The notes beneath the pieces were generated by a model. The model did no database searches. It was not told the origin of the DNA and saw nothing but the letters and a program-made list of their open reading frames with translations. A stretch of DNA of 64,000 bases, taken from Cutaneotrichosporon cavernicola (taxonomy: Eukaryota; Basidiomycota; Tremellomycetes; Trichosporonales; Trichosporonaceae). Below, one piece after another: positions 1-10,507 of this stretch. Numbering within the stretch: the first letter of the stretch is position 1; the number at the start of each line of letters is the position of its first letter. Where the stretch lies: positions 930,001 to 994,000 of the forward strand of contig NC_083394.1 in assembly GCF_030864355.1 (NCBI RefSeq). Reading direction: 5' to 3'. The position numbers were made by a program, and so were the translations under genes.

Positions 1-15
1 AAGATGTGAACTCAC

Positions 16-1528
16 GATGTAGCCCGACACACTCTTCTCGTCGATGGCAAACGTCCGCATCGCCGCCTGCATGCGGTCAAAGCTGGTGGCCTTCCACACA
101 AAGTCGACGGCGAACCCGTGTGTGCAGTCAATCGGCACGCTGTCCGACCGGCGGAGCTCGAGGCAGATCTCGTCGTTCATATCTGGAGTCAGCAGCAGAC
201 AAAGAGACAAGCCTACTGTTTGGGACCTTGATGACACTGCCAATGCCCTCCCACATGTTGCCAGACGTGGCCACGGTCGACCAGCCCTTGATGTTTGCAC
301 CAAGGAGGCGGAGACGGAGCTCGTCGCCGACCGCGAGGCGCACTTCGCCACTCTCGAGCTTGGGCATGCAGAACCACGCAAGGCGCTTCTGGTTAAGACC
401 CATGTCCCAGCGGACGGTGATGTCGTTCTCGCCCTGAGACTCCTTCATGCGCTTATCGTAATCGGCCTCGATCTTGACGAGAGGGCCAAAGATGTTCTGG
501 TACTGGTATGCGTCCTCATATCTGCTTGTCAGCTCTCGTTGTGAGATAATTCACCTAAGAAGGATGGGTTGCATCTCTTCCTCGCCGGGCTGGGCTTCTG
601 CGTCCTCGAGGCAGGCGTTAGGGTTTTCGCGCCACATCTCTTCGAGCTTGGCGATTTGAGACATGGGGATCTGGCGCGCGCGCAGCTGCTCAGCCTCGGA
701 TGGCACCTTGACGAGCCACGAAAGGAAGGAACGATCGTGGATGATCGCTGACCACTGCGACGTGTCCCAGTTTATGTCGCGCGAGTTGGTGAGTGACGCG
801 CACGGCTGGCTAAAGGTGAGCTGGAAACAAGCAGCCTTCAGCCACTCACCGACACAGGAGGACGACGACGGTGTCGCTCTTCGCGGGGATGAAGCCGAGA
901 AGGAAGACATTCTTGCCTCCGCAGTTGTAGCCTGGTATCAGCTAATCTGGCGTCCCATCAACCAGCTCACACTCCGGGGTGGTCTCGCCGAGCGCGCTGT
1001 CCTTGTGGAGGATGACCTCCTTGTGCTTTGCCTTAACTAAGTGGTTGACGATATGCGACGCTGACGTGTTGCCGCGCGAGTTGCAGAACCACTTGTTGCA
1101 GTGGAGGCACTGCTTGGTCAGTGACACCCTTAACCTTCCTTGCTCACCTTGACGACACACTGCGGGTTGTGGATACCGCAGTAACTGCGGGCGTTAGATT
1201 TCTAACTCACTAACGCCACCATAGACTCACCTGCACGCGTGGTCGATACCGTAACCGAACGGCTCTTCCTCACGGAATTCGTCGCCGCCGTCATAGTAGT
1301 CCATCATGGCGCTGGAGTGGACGTGCGAGCTGAGAGACATGGCGTCGAGACCCCGCTCGAGTCCAGTACGCGGGGGAGGCACAAGGACCTGCTCAGTGAG
1401 GTTGCTCGGCGCAGCCGAGTACATTGACGTCGTGTCATCGTGATCGACGCCGTACTGCTCGTTAGCGAGAGTCGGGCACGTCCAGAACGTACCTGCGACG
1501 CGCCTTCAAAGGTTGTGAAGGGGTCCAT
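16..1528 (-). CDS. UPF1: UPF1/NAM7 RNA helicase, N-terminal part (gene runs off the left edge)
   Basis: ATP-dependent RNA helicase at the centre of nonsense-mediated mRNA decay. Only the N-terminal part is in the window: the ATG at 1528 ([12 protein letters not shown]), then about seven exons split by 30-50 nt introns, ending at a GTGAGT donor at 15-10. The joined exons give the Cys/His-rich UPF2-binding domain ([59 protein letters not shown]). They continue into the conserved 1B region ([61 protein letters not shown]). Helicase motifs I-VI lie outside the window. Seen: exon frames and CH-domain cysteines and histidines. Known: the family is cytoplasmic and acts with Upf2/Upf3. Identity is near certain; exact exon ends are inferred. 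Confidence 0.96.
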
Positions 1529-1835
1529 GGCAGATGGCAGGCGTAGGCGTACTAGCCGCGCTCTGGGTATCGAGGAAGAATATTGTGGGTAAAAGAACGA
1601 GGGAAGGTGTTGATGTCAATTGCAAAAGTCGACTTGGATGATCGAGTGGAGGTTGAAGCAAGCACATGATATGCGTTTGGGGTGGTTTTAGGTGGCAATT
1701 AAAACGTACTACTATGGTGTAGTCCAGGCACCTCTCTGGCTTTCTACTAGCCGCCTTTGAATCGACGCGTGATACCATGACAACTGCCTCACAGTTCACT
1801 GTGCAGTGCATTCAGTCCACGTCGCATTCTAGGTT
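1529..1835. other. Intergenic: UPF1 promoter and 3' end of the hydrolase gene
   Basis: About 300 bp between the UPF1 start and the stop of the next minus-strand gene. Short reading frames here show no family resemblance. It should hold the UPF1 promoter, but I see no clear TATA box or repeated motif. Confidence 0.5.
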
Positions 1836-3294
1836 CTACAGGGAGATATAAGAGGCCCCATCAGAGGGCATGTTGAGCTTGGCTATGTCGGCGATGAGGT
1901 CCAAGGTGCCCTCAGCCCAGCCGACCTCGTCGTGCCCGCCGAACTCGCCCTCCCACCAGATAACCTGGCGCCGTTGAGGGTTCGAAATGTGCAGCGTGCC
2001 CCAGCCGGCGTAATCGAGTACAAAGGGCTTGGGGATGGCATACTCGGTCCCGTTGGGGGCGAGGAGCGACTGGAACAGCGCCTCAGAGTGCGAGTGCGGG
2101 ACGACCTTGTCGGCCTTTGTGTGGACAAGGAGGGTGGGAGCGACGGTACGCTGTCGTCAGCTACCGGCGGGAAAACGTTAGCTCACGCTAAGCGCTTCAA
2201 CCGAGTCGAAGCGGACACTAATGAGTGACTTGAAGAAGTCTGCTTTGTCAGTTCTACACAAGTGCTCAAGCTGACTCTGGATACGCGGAAAGTATGCAAG
2301 GGGCGAGAGGAGAGGGACCACTCCAAAGAGGTAGAGACTGGAGTGAGTTGGTCTTGTACACCCGGGAGCTCACGATGAAAGAAGGTCAGGTATCGAAGAA
2401 AACGGTGTGATGAGGACAAGGGCCTTTGGCACGATTCCTGCTGTCAGTTGTTGTGTCAAAGTTGCAACTCACCGTCATCAGCGAGCAGGCCAGTGAGCGC
2501 AGACGCGACGCCAGTTCCAAGGCTGTGTCCCATAACAATTATCTGCCTCTGAGGAGCGTTCTTTCCGGCAGCCTTGACGCGCTCTGCGACCCAGTCGTAT
2601 ACAGCCCGCGCGTCGACCTTGAGACCTTCCTCCGAAGGCTCGCCGGTCGAGTCCGCAAAGCCGCGGTAGTCGACCGCGACGACGTTGCTGGTGTCAGCTA
2701 CCCACAATCACACCAGCTCACAGGTCGAGAACACTCGAGAGGGCAGCGTACGTGCGCACGCGGTGGGGTGAGGCGCGCGTTGCGGCCTGTTGTCAGCTCG
2801 CTGCATTTATTGAAGCTCACATTGCCGTGGAAGTAGATGACTGTGGGACGGGCGCCCAAGGCCTTGTCAAAGTCCGCGGCGGTGAGGTCCGATTGAGGTG
2901 GAAACGGAGCCTGCTTCATGTAATACGAGTTGGGCCTAGTGTCAGCTCAAGAAGAAGCGGGTAGCTCACAGCACATGCCACGCGCCCAGCTTCTCGCCGT
3001 CAGGCGTGGGAATGACCAAGTTGCGCGTCTTAAATGCTGTTGTCAGACTTAAGGATGAGGAAAAGGGCTCACGAGCAAGGCCGTATGCGTGTGGGGTGTC
3101 GTATTTGGGAAAGAACGGAAAGCGGATCCAGTGGAGGTAAGTAAGCCTGCCGTCAGCTGTTTTCGAGGAAGGAAGCAGACTCACTCGCGTTGGACCCAGG
3201 GGACTGTGGCGAGGAGCAGTACGATGCCATACAAACCCGCGATGAGGAGTGGGATGAATTGGGCGCGCCGGAGCAGCTTCTGCGCCGATGACAT
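1836..3294 (-). CDS. ABHD12-like alpha/beta hydrolase, membrane-anchored
   Basis: Serine hydrolase of the alpha/beta fold, about 380 residues in roughly eight exons. The start at 3294 (MSSAQKLLRRAQ) is followed at once by a hydrophobic segment (about residues 12-30) that should anchor it in a membrane. Then come the oxyanion strand VIYFHGN, NVVAVDYRGFADSTGEPSEEG, the nucleophile elbow VMGHSLGTGVAS, LLVHTKADKVVPHSHS (acid region) and a late GGHDEVGW with the likely catalytic histidine. DYRGFADSTG and GHSLGTGVA match the ABHD12/ABHD13 (Bem46-like) group, whose members hydrolyse lysophospholipids or related lipids. The substrate here is unknown. Introns end in CTGAC close to the AG. The stop is TAG at 1836-1838. 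Confidence 0.85.
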
Positions 3295-3506
3295 GGTGGG
3301 GGACGTTAAGGAACGTGACGAGTGTGGAGAGCAAGCTTCAGGTCGTGTCCATCACCAGTCACCTCAAAGCGTCTGCGGAACCAAATATCCCCTCCAATCC
3401 ATACAGGTGTCTTCCCACCCACGACTACACGCACTGCAGCTGTCAGACCCCCTCGCCGCTTGCTTGCTCCGCTGCTAAGAATAATCTATGCCATGCAAAT
3501 GCTAAT

Positions 3507-5828
3507 CTACTCCTGGACAATGTCTTCGCGCTTGGGCTTGATCTCCTTAACCTCCTTGAGGTCCTTGGAGTGCCTGATGTCGCTCCCCTTGTCGAGGAGG
3601 TCGGCCGCCTCGTCGAACAGCACACCGAGGCCCAGTGCGTCCTCCTGTGCCAGCTCGAGAACGTGGTCGAGCTCGACCATCCCGTCTCCGTCGGGGTCGA
3701 GCTTCTGCCCGATCTCCTCAATAACCTCATCAGGAGGCGCGTGTGCGATGACGCGCAACGCCTTGAACAGGTCCTTCTTACGGATCTGGCCCTTGGCGTT
3801 CGTGTGGATCAGGTTGAGACTGGAACCGACGCGCTCGTCGTACTTCTCGAGCTGCGCGTCGATCTTCTTAATCATGGACCGCACACGCTTGCTGAGAGCC
3901 ACCGACTTGCTGTCAGCCTCGTCGGGGTGCTCCTTGGAGAGCGCCTCGGAGAGAAGGTTGTCCTCGAAGAGCGCCGCGAGCTCGTCGCGCTCCTTTGCGA
4001 TTGACGACTTGGCCGTAAGAATCGAGAGCGCCTCGGCCAGCTGGTTGAGCTGCTCCTTGGTCATCTTGGCGGCATCTGGCTTGTGCTCCTCCTCCACTGG
4101 CGCCTCGGCGGCAGCCTGGACTGGCGCAGCCTCTCCTGGCTTGGAGTCGGTTGCGGGTGCCGCGGCCGCAATTGGGTGCGCACCGTCGGTCACAGGGGCA
4201 GCAGCAGGCTCCTCGACACCAGCAGCCTTGGCCTCGGCAGCAGCCTTGGCCTCAGCCTCAGCCTTCTCGGCGGCCTTGGCCTCGGCAGCTTGGGCCTCAG
4301 CCTCGGCCTTGGCCTCGCGCTCAGCCTCGCGGGCCTCCTTCTCCTCCTTCTCCTGGACAGCCTCCTCCTCGATGAGCTCCTGCTGCTGCTGGAGCACCTC
4401 GAGCTTCTGCTTAAAGTCGACGTCGTCCTTGTACTGGGCAAGCTCGGTCTCGTCAATGAGGTTCTCGGGAAGCGAGGCGAGCGTCGACACGAGCGAGGGC
4501 ATGACGTCGTCTGCCTTGCCTCCAAAGTTGAACGCGCGCGAGAGAATGAGCAGGACACCAGAAATCTTCTCCATGTAGTGCAGGTTGATCCACTGCTCAA
4601 GCTCCTCGCGGAGGTGAGCCGGTGACGTGCCCTGGAACCGGATACCACGCGACTGGCACGCCTGCTGGAGCTCCTTGGTTGAAAGCGAGTCGACGCCCTC
4701 GGCGTGGATCATCATGTCGTCGACGCGGATCTTCTCGAGACGCGAGCGGATCTGGTGCTTGAGGAAGGTGTCGGTACCAAACGCGTGGATGTTCATGTAC
4801 TTGCAGACGGAAACGAGCTGAGCGCGGGTCAAGTTGTCGAGAGTGATCTCAGATTCGAAGAGCTTGGCCACACGGATAATGTCCTCGTGCGACGGGTCCT
4901 CGCCAGTAGCCTGAATCTGATCGTTAGAAAATCGTTACGCCGTTGACGTTGACGCACCTTGCGGAAGAACTCCTTGAACTCGTCCGAGCGCACAACCTGG
5001 TCAGCCTTGAGGCCGGTGTCCTTTACAGTCTCCTGGAGGAACTTGGCCATCTCAAGACGCACACGCAGCAGCTTGCGCTCCTTCTCCTCCTAGATGGGTT
5101 AGCAACCGATTTTAGCGATTCCTCACCTTGGCAAGCTGGCCCTCAAAAGTGCTCGGAAGCATGTTGGGGAATAACTTGAGCGCAACCGGGAGAAGCAGCT
5201 CCATGAACGGGATAATGACAAAGACCGAGAACGGGACGAGACGGAGGAGGTCGGTGGTCGTGCGGCGAAGCTGACGGCGCTCACGACGCGTGAGTGCGCC
5301 GCCGTGCAGCACCTTCCACTGGAGCTGGGACGAAATCTTGACCTCCTGACCAAGAAGCTTGGTACCGTGCCAGTAGTGCGCGGCCTCCTTCTTGATGACA
5401 GCCCAGGCGCGCTTGTACAAAGGGCCTGTGGGCTTCTTCTTCTCCTTGGAGACAGGCTTTTCCTCCGCCGCAGCGAGTGCAGCATCGGCACCCTTCTCGA
5501 CGGGAACAGGGGGTGGGGGAGCCGGGGTACCAGGGGGAGGAACAGTCACCACTGTCTTGTTTGGCGCGGGAGACTGGGTGGCGGGCAGGGGCGGAGGTGG
5601 GTTAGAGGTCGTAGTCGTAGTTGTAGTCTGGGTGGACGTAGAGTAGAATCGGGGGACATGGCGAAGGCCGAGAGCAACGGCGGTGGGCACACCGACGGTG
5701 GCCAGCGCAAAAGAGAAGGGCGTGTGTGGCGTGGGCGTCGCCAACCGGGACATGTTGGCGCGCCGTCCGGCCATTGCGCGCCGCCCGAGAGGGCGGACGC
5801 CGGAGGCAGTCGCTCGGGAGGTGAGCAT
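3507..5828 (-). CDS. MDM38: LETM1/Mdm38 mitochondrial inner-membrane protein
   Basis: Mitochondrial inner-membrane protein of the LETM1 family, about 746 residues in three exons (introns near 5089-5126 and 4919-4958). The first 30 residues are rich in Arg, Ser and Ala and lack acidic residues, as expected for a presequence. A Pro-rich linker follows, then the signature [21 protein letters not shown] with a single membrane segment, and the LETM1 ribosome-binding-like domain ([27 protein letters not shown]). The matrix side carries a long Glu/Ala/Lys coiled coil. Near the C-terminus lies an EF-hand-type loop, [13 protein letters not shown]. Family roles are K+/H+ or Ca2+/H+ exchange and docking of mitoribosomes. 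Yeast Mdm38 and Ylh47 lack a good EF hand, so this copy looks more like animal LETM1. Confidence 0.96.
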
Positions 5829-6721
5829 TGGGCCGTGGGGCCAAGGGCCGGTCGAGGTTAGAAGGGGTTGAGGTTGTGGTTAGGGGAAAGGGTGAGATTG
5901 AAAGAAGTGGTGGAGAGAGAAATGTAAGAATCCAAGAGTTGGGATGATTGCGCCTTTGGATCTTTGGGAACGTCACTTTGATTCTTGGTGGAGGGTACTA
6001 TACGTGCCACCCATCACGACGCGAAAACGAGGCCCCATCAAATCCTAGAACCCGCACTGACCCGCACGGAACTCAATCACTTCGGCCATCGGACAGTTAG
6101 AGGTCCGCCCCTCCGAAAGTAAGAGAATGCGTAGTACTACCTCTTGCTCGCCGTCTTGATTTTACAGCTGCGATACATGTTTTTTATCTATTTAGACAGG
6201 ATGCGTTAGAGCAATAGCTGTGTTTTGATTTGATCAGATGAGGATTTTCGCCATGTCGTGTCAGCGTTCTGTGCCTGCTTTGGGGTATCCGCCCCTTTGG
6301 TCGATCGCTCAGTGGTATCGAGTGCCCTCTTTTCCGCCCACTGGGAGCAAGCGAGCAAGCCGGCAAGCCCGCAGTCGGTCAACTTTTGACACGACACGTT
6401 GCACGTCGGCACACTCCGCCTGCTTCCGAGCACCGCACCAATGCCGAAGGAGCCATATAATTCAAAGCCAACCGCGTCACCCGGCCATCTGCGGCAGTTG
6501 CAACCGACCATCCGAGCCGAGCCAGCCGCGTCAGCGTAAGCGTGGGACAAAGTGGGGGTGAGAGAATGCAGAACACGTGTCGGTCACGTGAGTGTGATGT
6601 TGGCCACAAATCGCGGTCTTGAACCCAATCTCCGTGCCACCGGGTAGCCATCCGATCCGTTGGCCGACGTCACCTAACCTTCCTCACCTTCCTCACTTGC
6701 TCTCATTCTACTCAACCCACC
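5829..6721. promoter_or_regulatory. Divergent promoter between LETM1 and Dap1, with two E-boxes
   Basis: 893 bp between two divergent start codons, with no supportable coding sequence. Two perfect CACGTG E-boxes lie 11 bp apart, at 6574-6579 and 6585-6590, about 130-150 bp upstream of the Dap1 start. A pyrimidine-rich tract (6665-6720) directly precedes that ATG, as at other genes here. E-boxes bind bHLH factors such as Cbf1 and SREBP-type proteins; which one acts here is unknown. Confidence 0.55.
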
Positions 6722-7359
6722 ATGTCACTCTCCAACCCACTCAACGCAGCCCTAGTCCCCGCGATCCTCTTCGTCGCCTATCGCATCCTCTTCCCTTCCA
6801 AGCCCACAGCCCCAGCTGTCCCATGCACCCGCTACGACCAGGGCGAGTACAACTGGGCTCCCACCAAGCACCCAAAGGTGGCAGTGTATAAGGACTATGA
6901 CGTCCACGAACTCACAAAGAGCGACGGACGGGGAACTAACAATATCCTCCTCGCTATTGCGCGGATCGTAGATGGCGAAATCACCGAGCGGACGGTGTTT
7001 GACGTGTCGTCTGGGGCCAACTTCTACGGGCCAGGTATGTTTGAGATATCGATATCAGGAAAGCTGACACCAGAGGGCATGTATGGGAACTTTGCGGGGC
7101 GGGACGCGTCGCGCGGCATGGCCAAGCAGTCTTTTGATGAGGGTGGGCCTGCAATTTGTTTGAGGTAGCTGACAAAACAGATATGCTTACGGATCTCGAT
7201 AAGCCGCTCGATAACCTCAAGGACTTGACTGCTGCTGAGATGTGAGTCCTGCCTGACTTGGCTACGGAAGCTCCTCATGTAGCTGACTCTAGCGACAACA
7301 TGCACGGGTGGCACGACCATTTCTCGAACAAGTACAAGGTTGTTGGGCGGCTGGTGTAG
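6722..7359 (+). CDS. DAP1: Dap1-like membrane-associated progesterone receptor (cytochrome b5-like heme protein)
   Basis: Small heme-binding protein of the MAPR family, about 170 residues in four exons. Residues about 9-24 form an N-terminal membrane segment. The cytochrome b5-like fold follows: FDVSSGANFYGPEG, MYGNFAGRDASRGMAKQSFDED, MLTDLDKPLDNLKDLTAAEIDNMHGW. The tyrosine in FYGP sits where MAPR proteins carry a heme ligand. Dap1 binds and supports P450 enzymes such as Erg11 in the endoplasmic reticulum, linking heme to sterol synthesis. Introns at 7035-7070, 7142-7183 and 7242-7291 (approximate) keep the frame. The stop is TAG at 7357. It is convergent with the next gene, 149 bp away. Confidence 0.93.
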
Positions 7360-7508
7360 TCAAGTGTGTATGTATGGTTTAGCCGCGGATGGGTCGACAC
7401 CTTGTCATCCTCACTAACTCGATGGTCATTTCCCTCGTCTACTTGGTAAAGCATCTCCAACGCCCAACAACACGGCTCAAATACCACTCATATGCATGCT
7501 CTATATTC

Positions 7509-8754
7509 CTAGTCGTAATCGGGAACGACAGTTCCCAGCCCCAGGCGCTCTGCCTCAGCGAGCACCACAGCGGAAATAGCAACATCCTGAACACCCAGTC
7601 CAACGCTCTTGAAGATATTGACGTCTCCAACGCCGTTAACCTTCTTGACAGCCGCATCCCGCGTAGAGACATCAACGACCTCGCCCAGCTCGACGAGTTG
7701 GTCCTCGCTCATACCCTGCAACTCGCCAGCCTCATGTCCACAGGCCTCGCGCGAGTCGACAAGAACCACACCAGCACGCTTGACCAGCTCGTCCTCAACC
7801 TCGCGCATGTGCGGCTTGTAGCTCCCGATCAGGCACATGTGTGCGCCCTTCTTAACTGGGGCGGCGGGGAAGAGGGCCTTGGTCGACGAGGTCATGGTGC
7901 AGATAATGTCCGCATCGGCCACCGTCTTGGCGAGGTCGAAACCACCCTCAGATGTGCCGTCCGCGTAGGACGCCACTCCCTCAACCACCTTGACGGAGGG
8001 GAAGTGAGAGGCAATGTCCTTGACTAGTTCCTGCGAGCGCGGGGTCGAGCGGCGCGCAACAACAGTCACCTTGTTGATAGACGGGTAGGTCTGGAGGAAG
8101 GCGCGGGCGTGGCCGTCGGCCTGAGTGCCCGAACCGAAGATGACGAGGTGCTCGGGCTTCTGCTCACCCCCGGCGAGGGCTTGGTACGAGAGTACCGAAC
8201 CTGGCGTCAGCTCTGACAAATTCAACTTGTTGAAACGCACCCGCCGCATTACGCAACGCAGTAAGCTTGCGCGCATTCATGATCGCCTTGACCTTGCCCG
8301 TCTTCTCGTCCATCATGATCGTGGATCCGGGAAGGCCGTCCGAGCCTGCACGGGGCACGCTCACGATCTTGCACGACATGGTTCCGGTCACGCGGGCGGG
8401 CATGATGAGCATGGTCTGATCAGCCGACATGAGCTGGTGCCTGAGGGGGAGCTGGAGCTTGCGCACGCCGGGAACTGGAGTTAGTCGCGAGGAGCGGAAA
8501 AGCATGGAATGGGAATCAAGCAAGGGTGACTCACTGTCCTCAGCGTCGCCCTGGGTCGAGTACGCCGCAAAGATGGCGCGCTGCGAGTCGACTGCCAGCC
8601 GCTGGTCAAGGCTATCGAGGACCTTGTCGACATCGGCAGAGGTGAGGATGCGGAGCTCGCGGTCGGACATGGTGCGGAAGTGGCGAGAGGAGGGGATGGG
8701 AGTGAAGAGGCGTAGACGAGAAGAGAGACGGATTGAAGAGCGTGAGAGCGACAT
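7509..8754 (-). CDS. Ornithine cyclodeaminase / mu-crystallin family NAD(P)-dependent protein
   Basis: Member of the OCD/mu-crystallin family, about 380 residues in three exons. Conserved blocks are MPARVTGTMSCKIVSV, STIMMDEKTGKVKAIMNARKLTALRNAAGS, then the Rossmann turn LVIFGSGTQADGHARAF, TMTSSTKALFPAAPVKKGAHMCLIGSYKPHMREVE and VVLVDSREACGHEAGEL. Family members act on ornithine, ketimines, or related imino/amino acids; the substrate cannot be read from the sequence. The start chosen (8754, MSLSRSSIRLSSRLRLF) adds an Arg/Ser-rich leader without acidic residues, a plausible mitochondrial presequence. An internal ATG at 8670 (MSDRELRIL) would give a cytosolic form. Both are possible, and dual targeting by alternative starts is an inference. 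Confidence 0.9.
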
Positions 8755-9349
8755 AGACTTGAACACGGCCAAGCTGGAGTGAGCAATAGAAGAGATTGGG
8801 CGTCTATCTGTCGTCCAGTATGAATCAAGAGTCAAGATATCCACGGAAGATGTAAAGTGTCCCGTGTATGGCCGTGTATTGACGTTGAGCATTACCGAAA
8901 GGTGCTAAGCGCTCACTGGGAGTGGTGGGCATTATCTTGGTCCCGAAATGGCCGATACACTCCTGGAACTGACTGATTCTGAGGTTTGCCAAGTAGCGAT
9001 AAGCCGCTGTCCTTTAGTGAATATTCATTATCCAGACACCCAGACATCCAGCCTTGTGCTATTGATGTCGGCGGGGATATGGTATTCCAGGGAGGAGAGG
9101 AGCAGGTGCCCAATATCTATCCTATCCAGCCACTACCCCCCCAGGTGTCCTCAACCAAATCACTGGAGCGCAGAGTACTGTGGCTTGCACTGACTAATGC
9201 ACCGGAAGCCAGCCAGTCTCTTCCGAGCGCTGGGTCGGCGATTGGCGACCGACGAGCTAGTGTCGTATCCTCTTCTTGGACCAGCTTCCCCTCCCGCCAG
9301 AGCAGGTGCACATGCCGCTCTTGGGCAATCTAGAATACATGCCAACCCT
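8755..9349. other. Intergenic region, nothing recognised
   Basis: 595 bp between the upstream side of the OCD-family gene and the stop codon of the Rrp45 gene, both on the minus strand. Reading frames here show no domain or codon pattern like the neighbours. It should contain the OCD promoter (just above 8754) and the Rrp45 3' end. Confidence 0.45.
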
Positions 9350-10350
9350 CTACCGCACCTCGACCACGCGCCGCGTCCTGTCCCCATCCAACGCCTCCTC
9401 CATCTCCTTAACCATGGCACGCACGCGCTCCACACCCACCCGCACCACATCCATGATCTCGTCCGGCGAGAGCGCACTCCCTCCAGCCTTGGAGAGGACG
9501 CACAGCTCGCGCTGGGCGTTGAGCGTGATCGTCATCGTGCCGTCCGCCAGCACTTCCTCGAGGTGCGTCGGGTCCAGGATGGGCGGCAGGCCCTCAAAGT
9601 AGCTGAAGCTCAGGCAGAGGGGCGTGTGGTGGATCGCCAGGGGAACGGGTGCGCGTTCGTCGGGCGAGTGCTGCTGTCAGCGCCGCTTCATCCTCCCTCC
9701 CAAGCATCGCTGGTACCCACCACAATCACGTCGTCACCCGACACCTCGATCTCGGGTTTCCGGAAGTGCCGGAGCGCAGTCATGGCTGCCAGCGACGCAC
9801 AATCGAGCAGATTCCCCGAGTCAGAGAGGAAGTGCAGAGTCAACCTCAGATGCCACACCTGCCCGTCAGCTACCATCAAACACTAGCCAACCTTCTCTCC
9901 AGCGATGATACATAGCGCCTCCCGGTCGACGGCCTCCGTTCGCCGGATGCTCTTCTCCAACAGCCGCGTGATCATGACCTCGTCCTCTGATGCCCTGGGA
10001 TTAGCTCCATCTTGACATATCTCACCGGCCCGCCTCGAAGACATGCGACGCCATTGGACTGATCTCCGAGTTGATGACGAGGAAGCCCTCGTACGGCTTG
10101 TCATCGCGCGGCTTGACGATTGTTGCCGCGACTTGGGCGAGCACCCTGCCGTCAGCTACATGTGGGCACAATCTCGCTAGCTGGCTCACGCAGTCTTTCC
10201 TAGACGGCACTCGACGTTGCCAAGCTCTGGCCCAAAGGTGAGCGTGAACGAACGCTGCTCGAGGCGCGACCTTCCGTCCAGCCGCTTCCCTTCAGCTAAG
10301 GCCTCCACGACAAAGTCCTTCTGAATGCTTGGTGGCTCGAACTCGCGCAT
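9350..10350 (-). CDS. RRP45: Exosome core subunit Rrp45 (EXOSC9)
   Basis: RNase PH-fold subunit of the nine-protein exosome ring that feeds RNA to Rrp44/Rrp6 for 3'-5' decay, in nucleus and cytoplasm. It has about 285 residues in several exons. The start at 10350 gives MREFEPPSIQKDFVVEALAEGKRLDGRS, the classic opening of RNase PH-type exosome proteins. Then come FGPELGNVECRLGKT, VLAQVAATIVKPRDDKPYEGFLVINSEISPMA, LLEKSIRRTEAVDREALCIIAGEKVW, LDCASLAAMTALRHFRKPEIEVSGDDVIVV and a C-terminal helix with ALSPDEIMDVVRVGVERV. The catalytic residues of bacterial RNase PH are not expected to be active in this subunit. It is divergent from Swc4 over 157 bp, so the two probably share a promoter. Confidence 0.93.
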
Positions 10351-10507
10351 GGTTGATGGTGTTGTTGATGGTTGTAGCATCGTCATGGATCTGGACCAAC
10401 TTTTGGCTGTCATTTTGCTTCCGTCCACAACACTCAACCTCGCGACCTCGTTCCAACGCTCCAACTCGATCTCCACCCATCCACTCCCTACTCCCTACTC
10501 CAGCAAC
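10351..10507. promoter_or_regulatory. Shared 157-bp divergent promoter of RRP45 and SWC4
   Basis: Both start codons face away from this 157-bp gap, so both promoters must fit in it or overlap the neighbouring leader. The side nearest Swc4 is pyrimidine-rich (10455-10500). No TATA box is evident, as often in compact housekeeping promoters. Confidence 0.6.

Noticed and set aside
3322..4578. 418-codon plus-strand frame over the LETM1 gene
   Set aside because: Antisense shadow of a Glu/Ala/Lys-rich coiled coil; Ser/Ala-rich, no domain, no start context.
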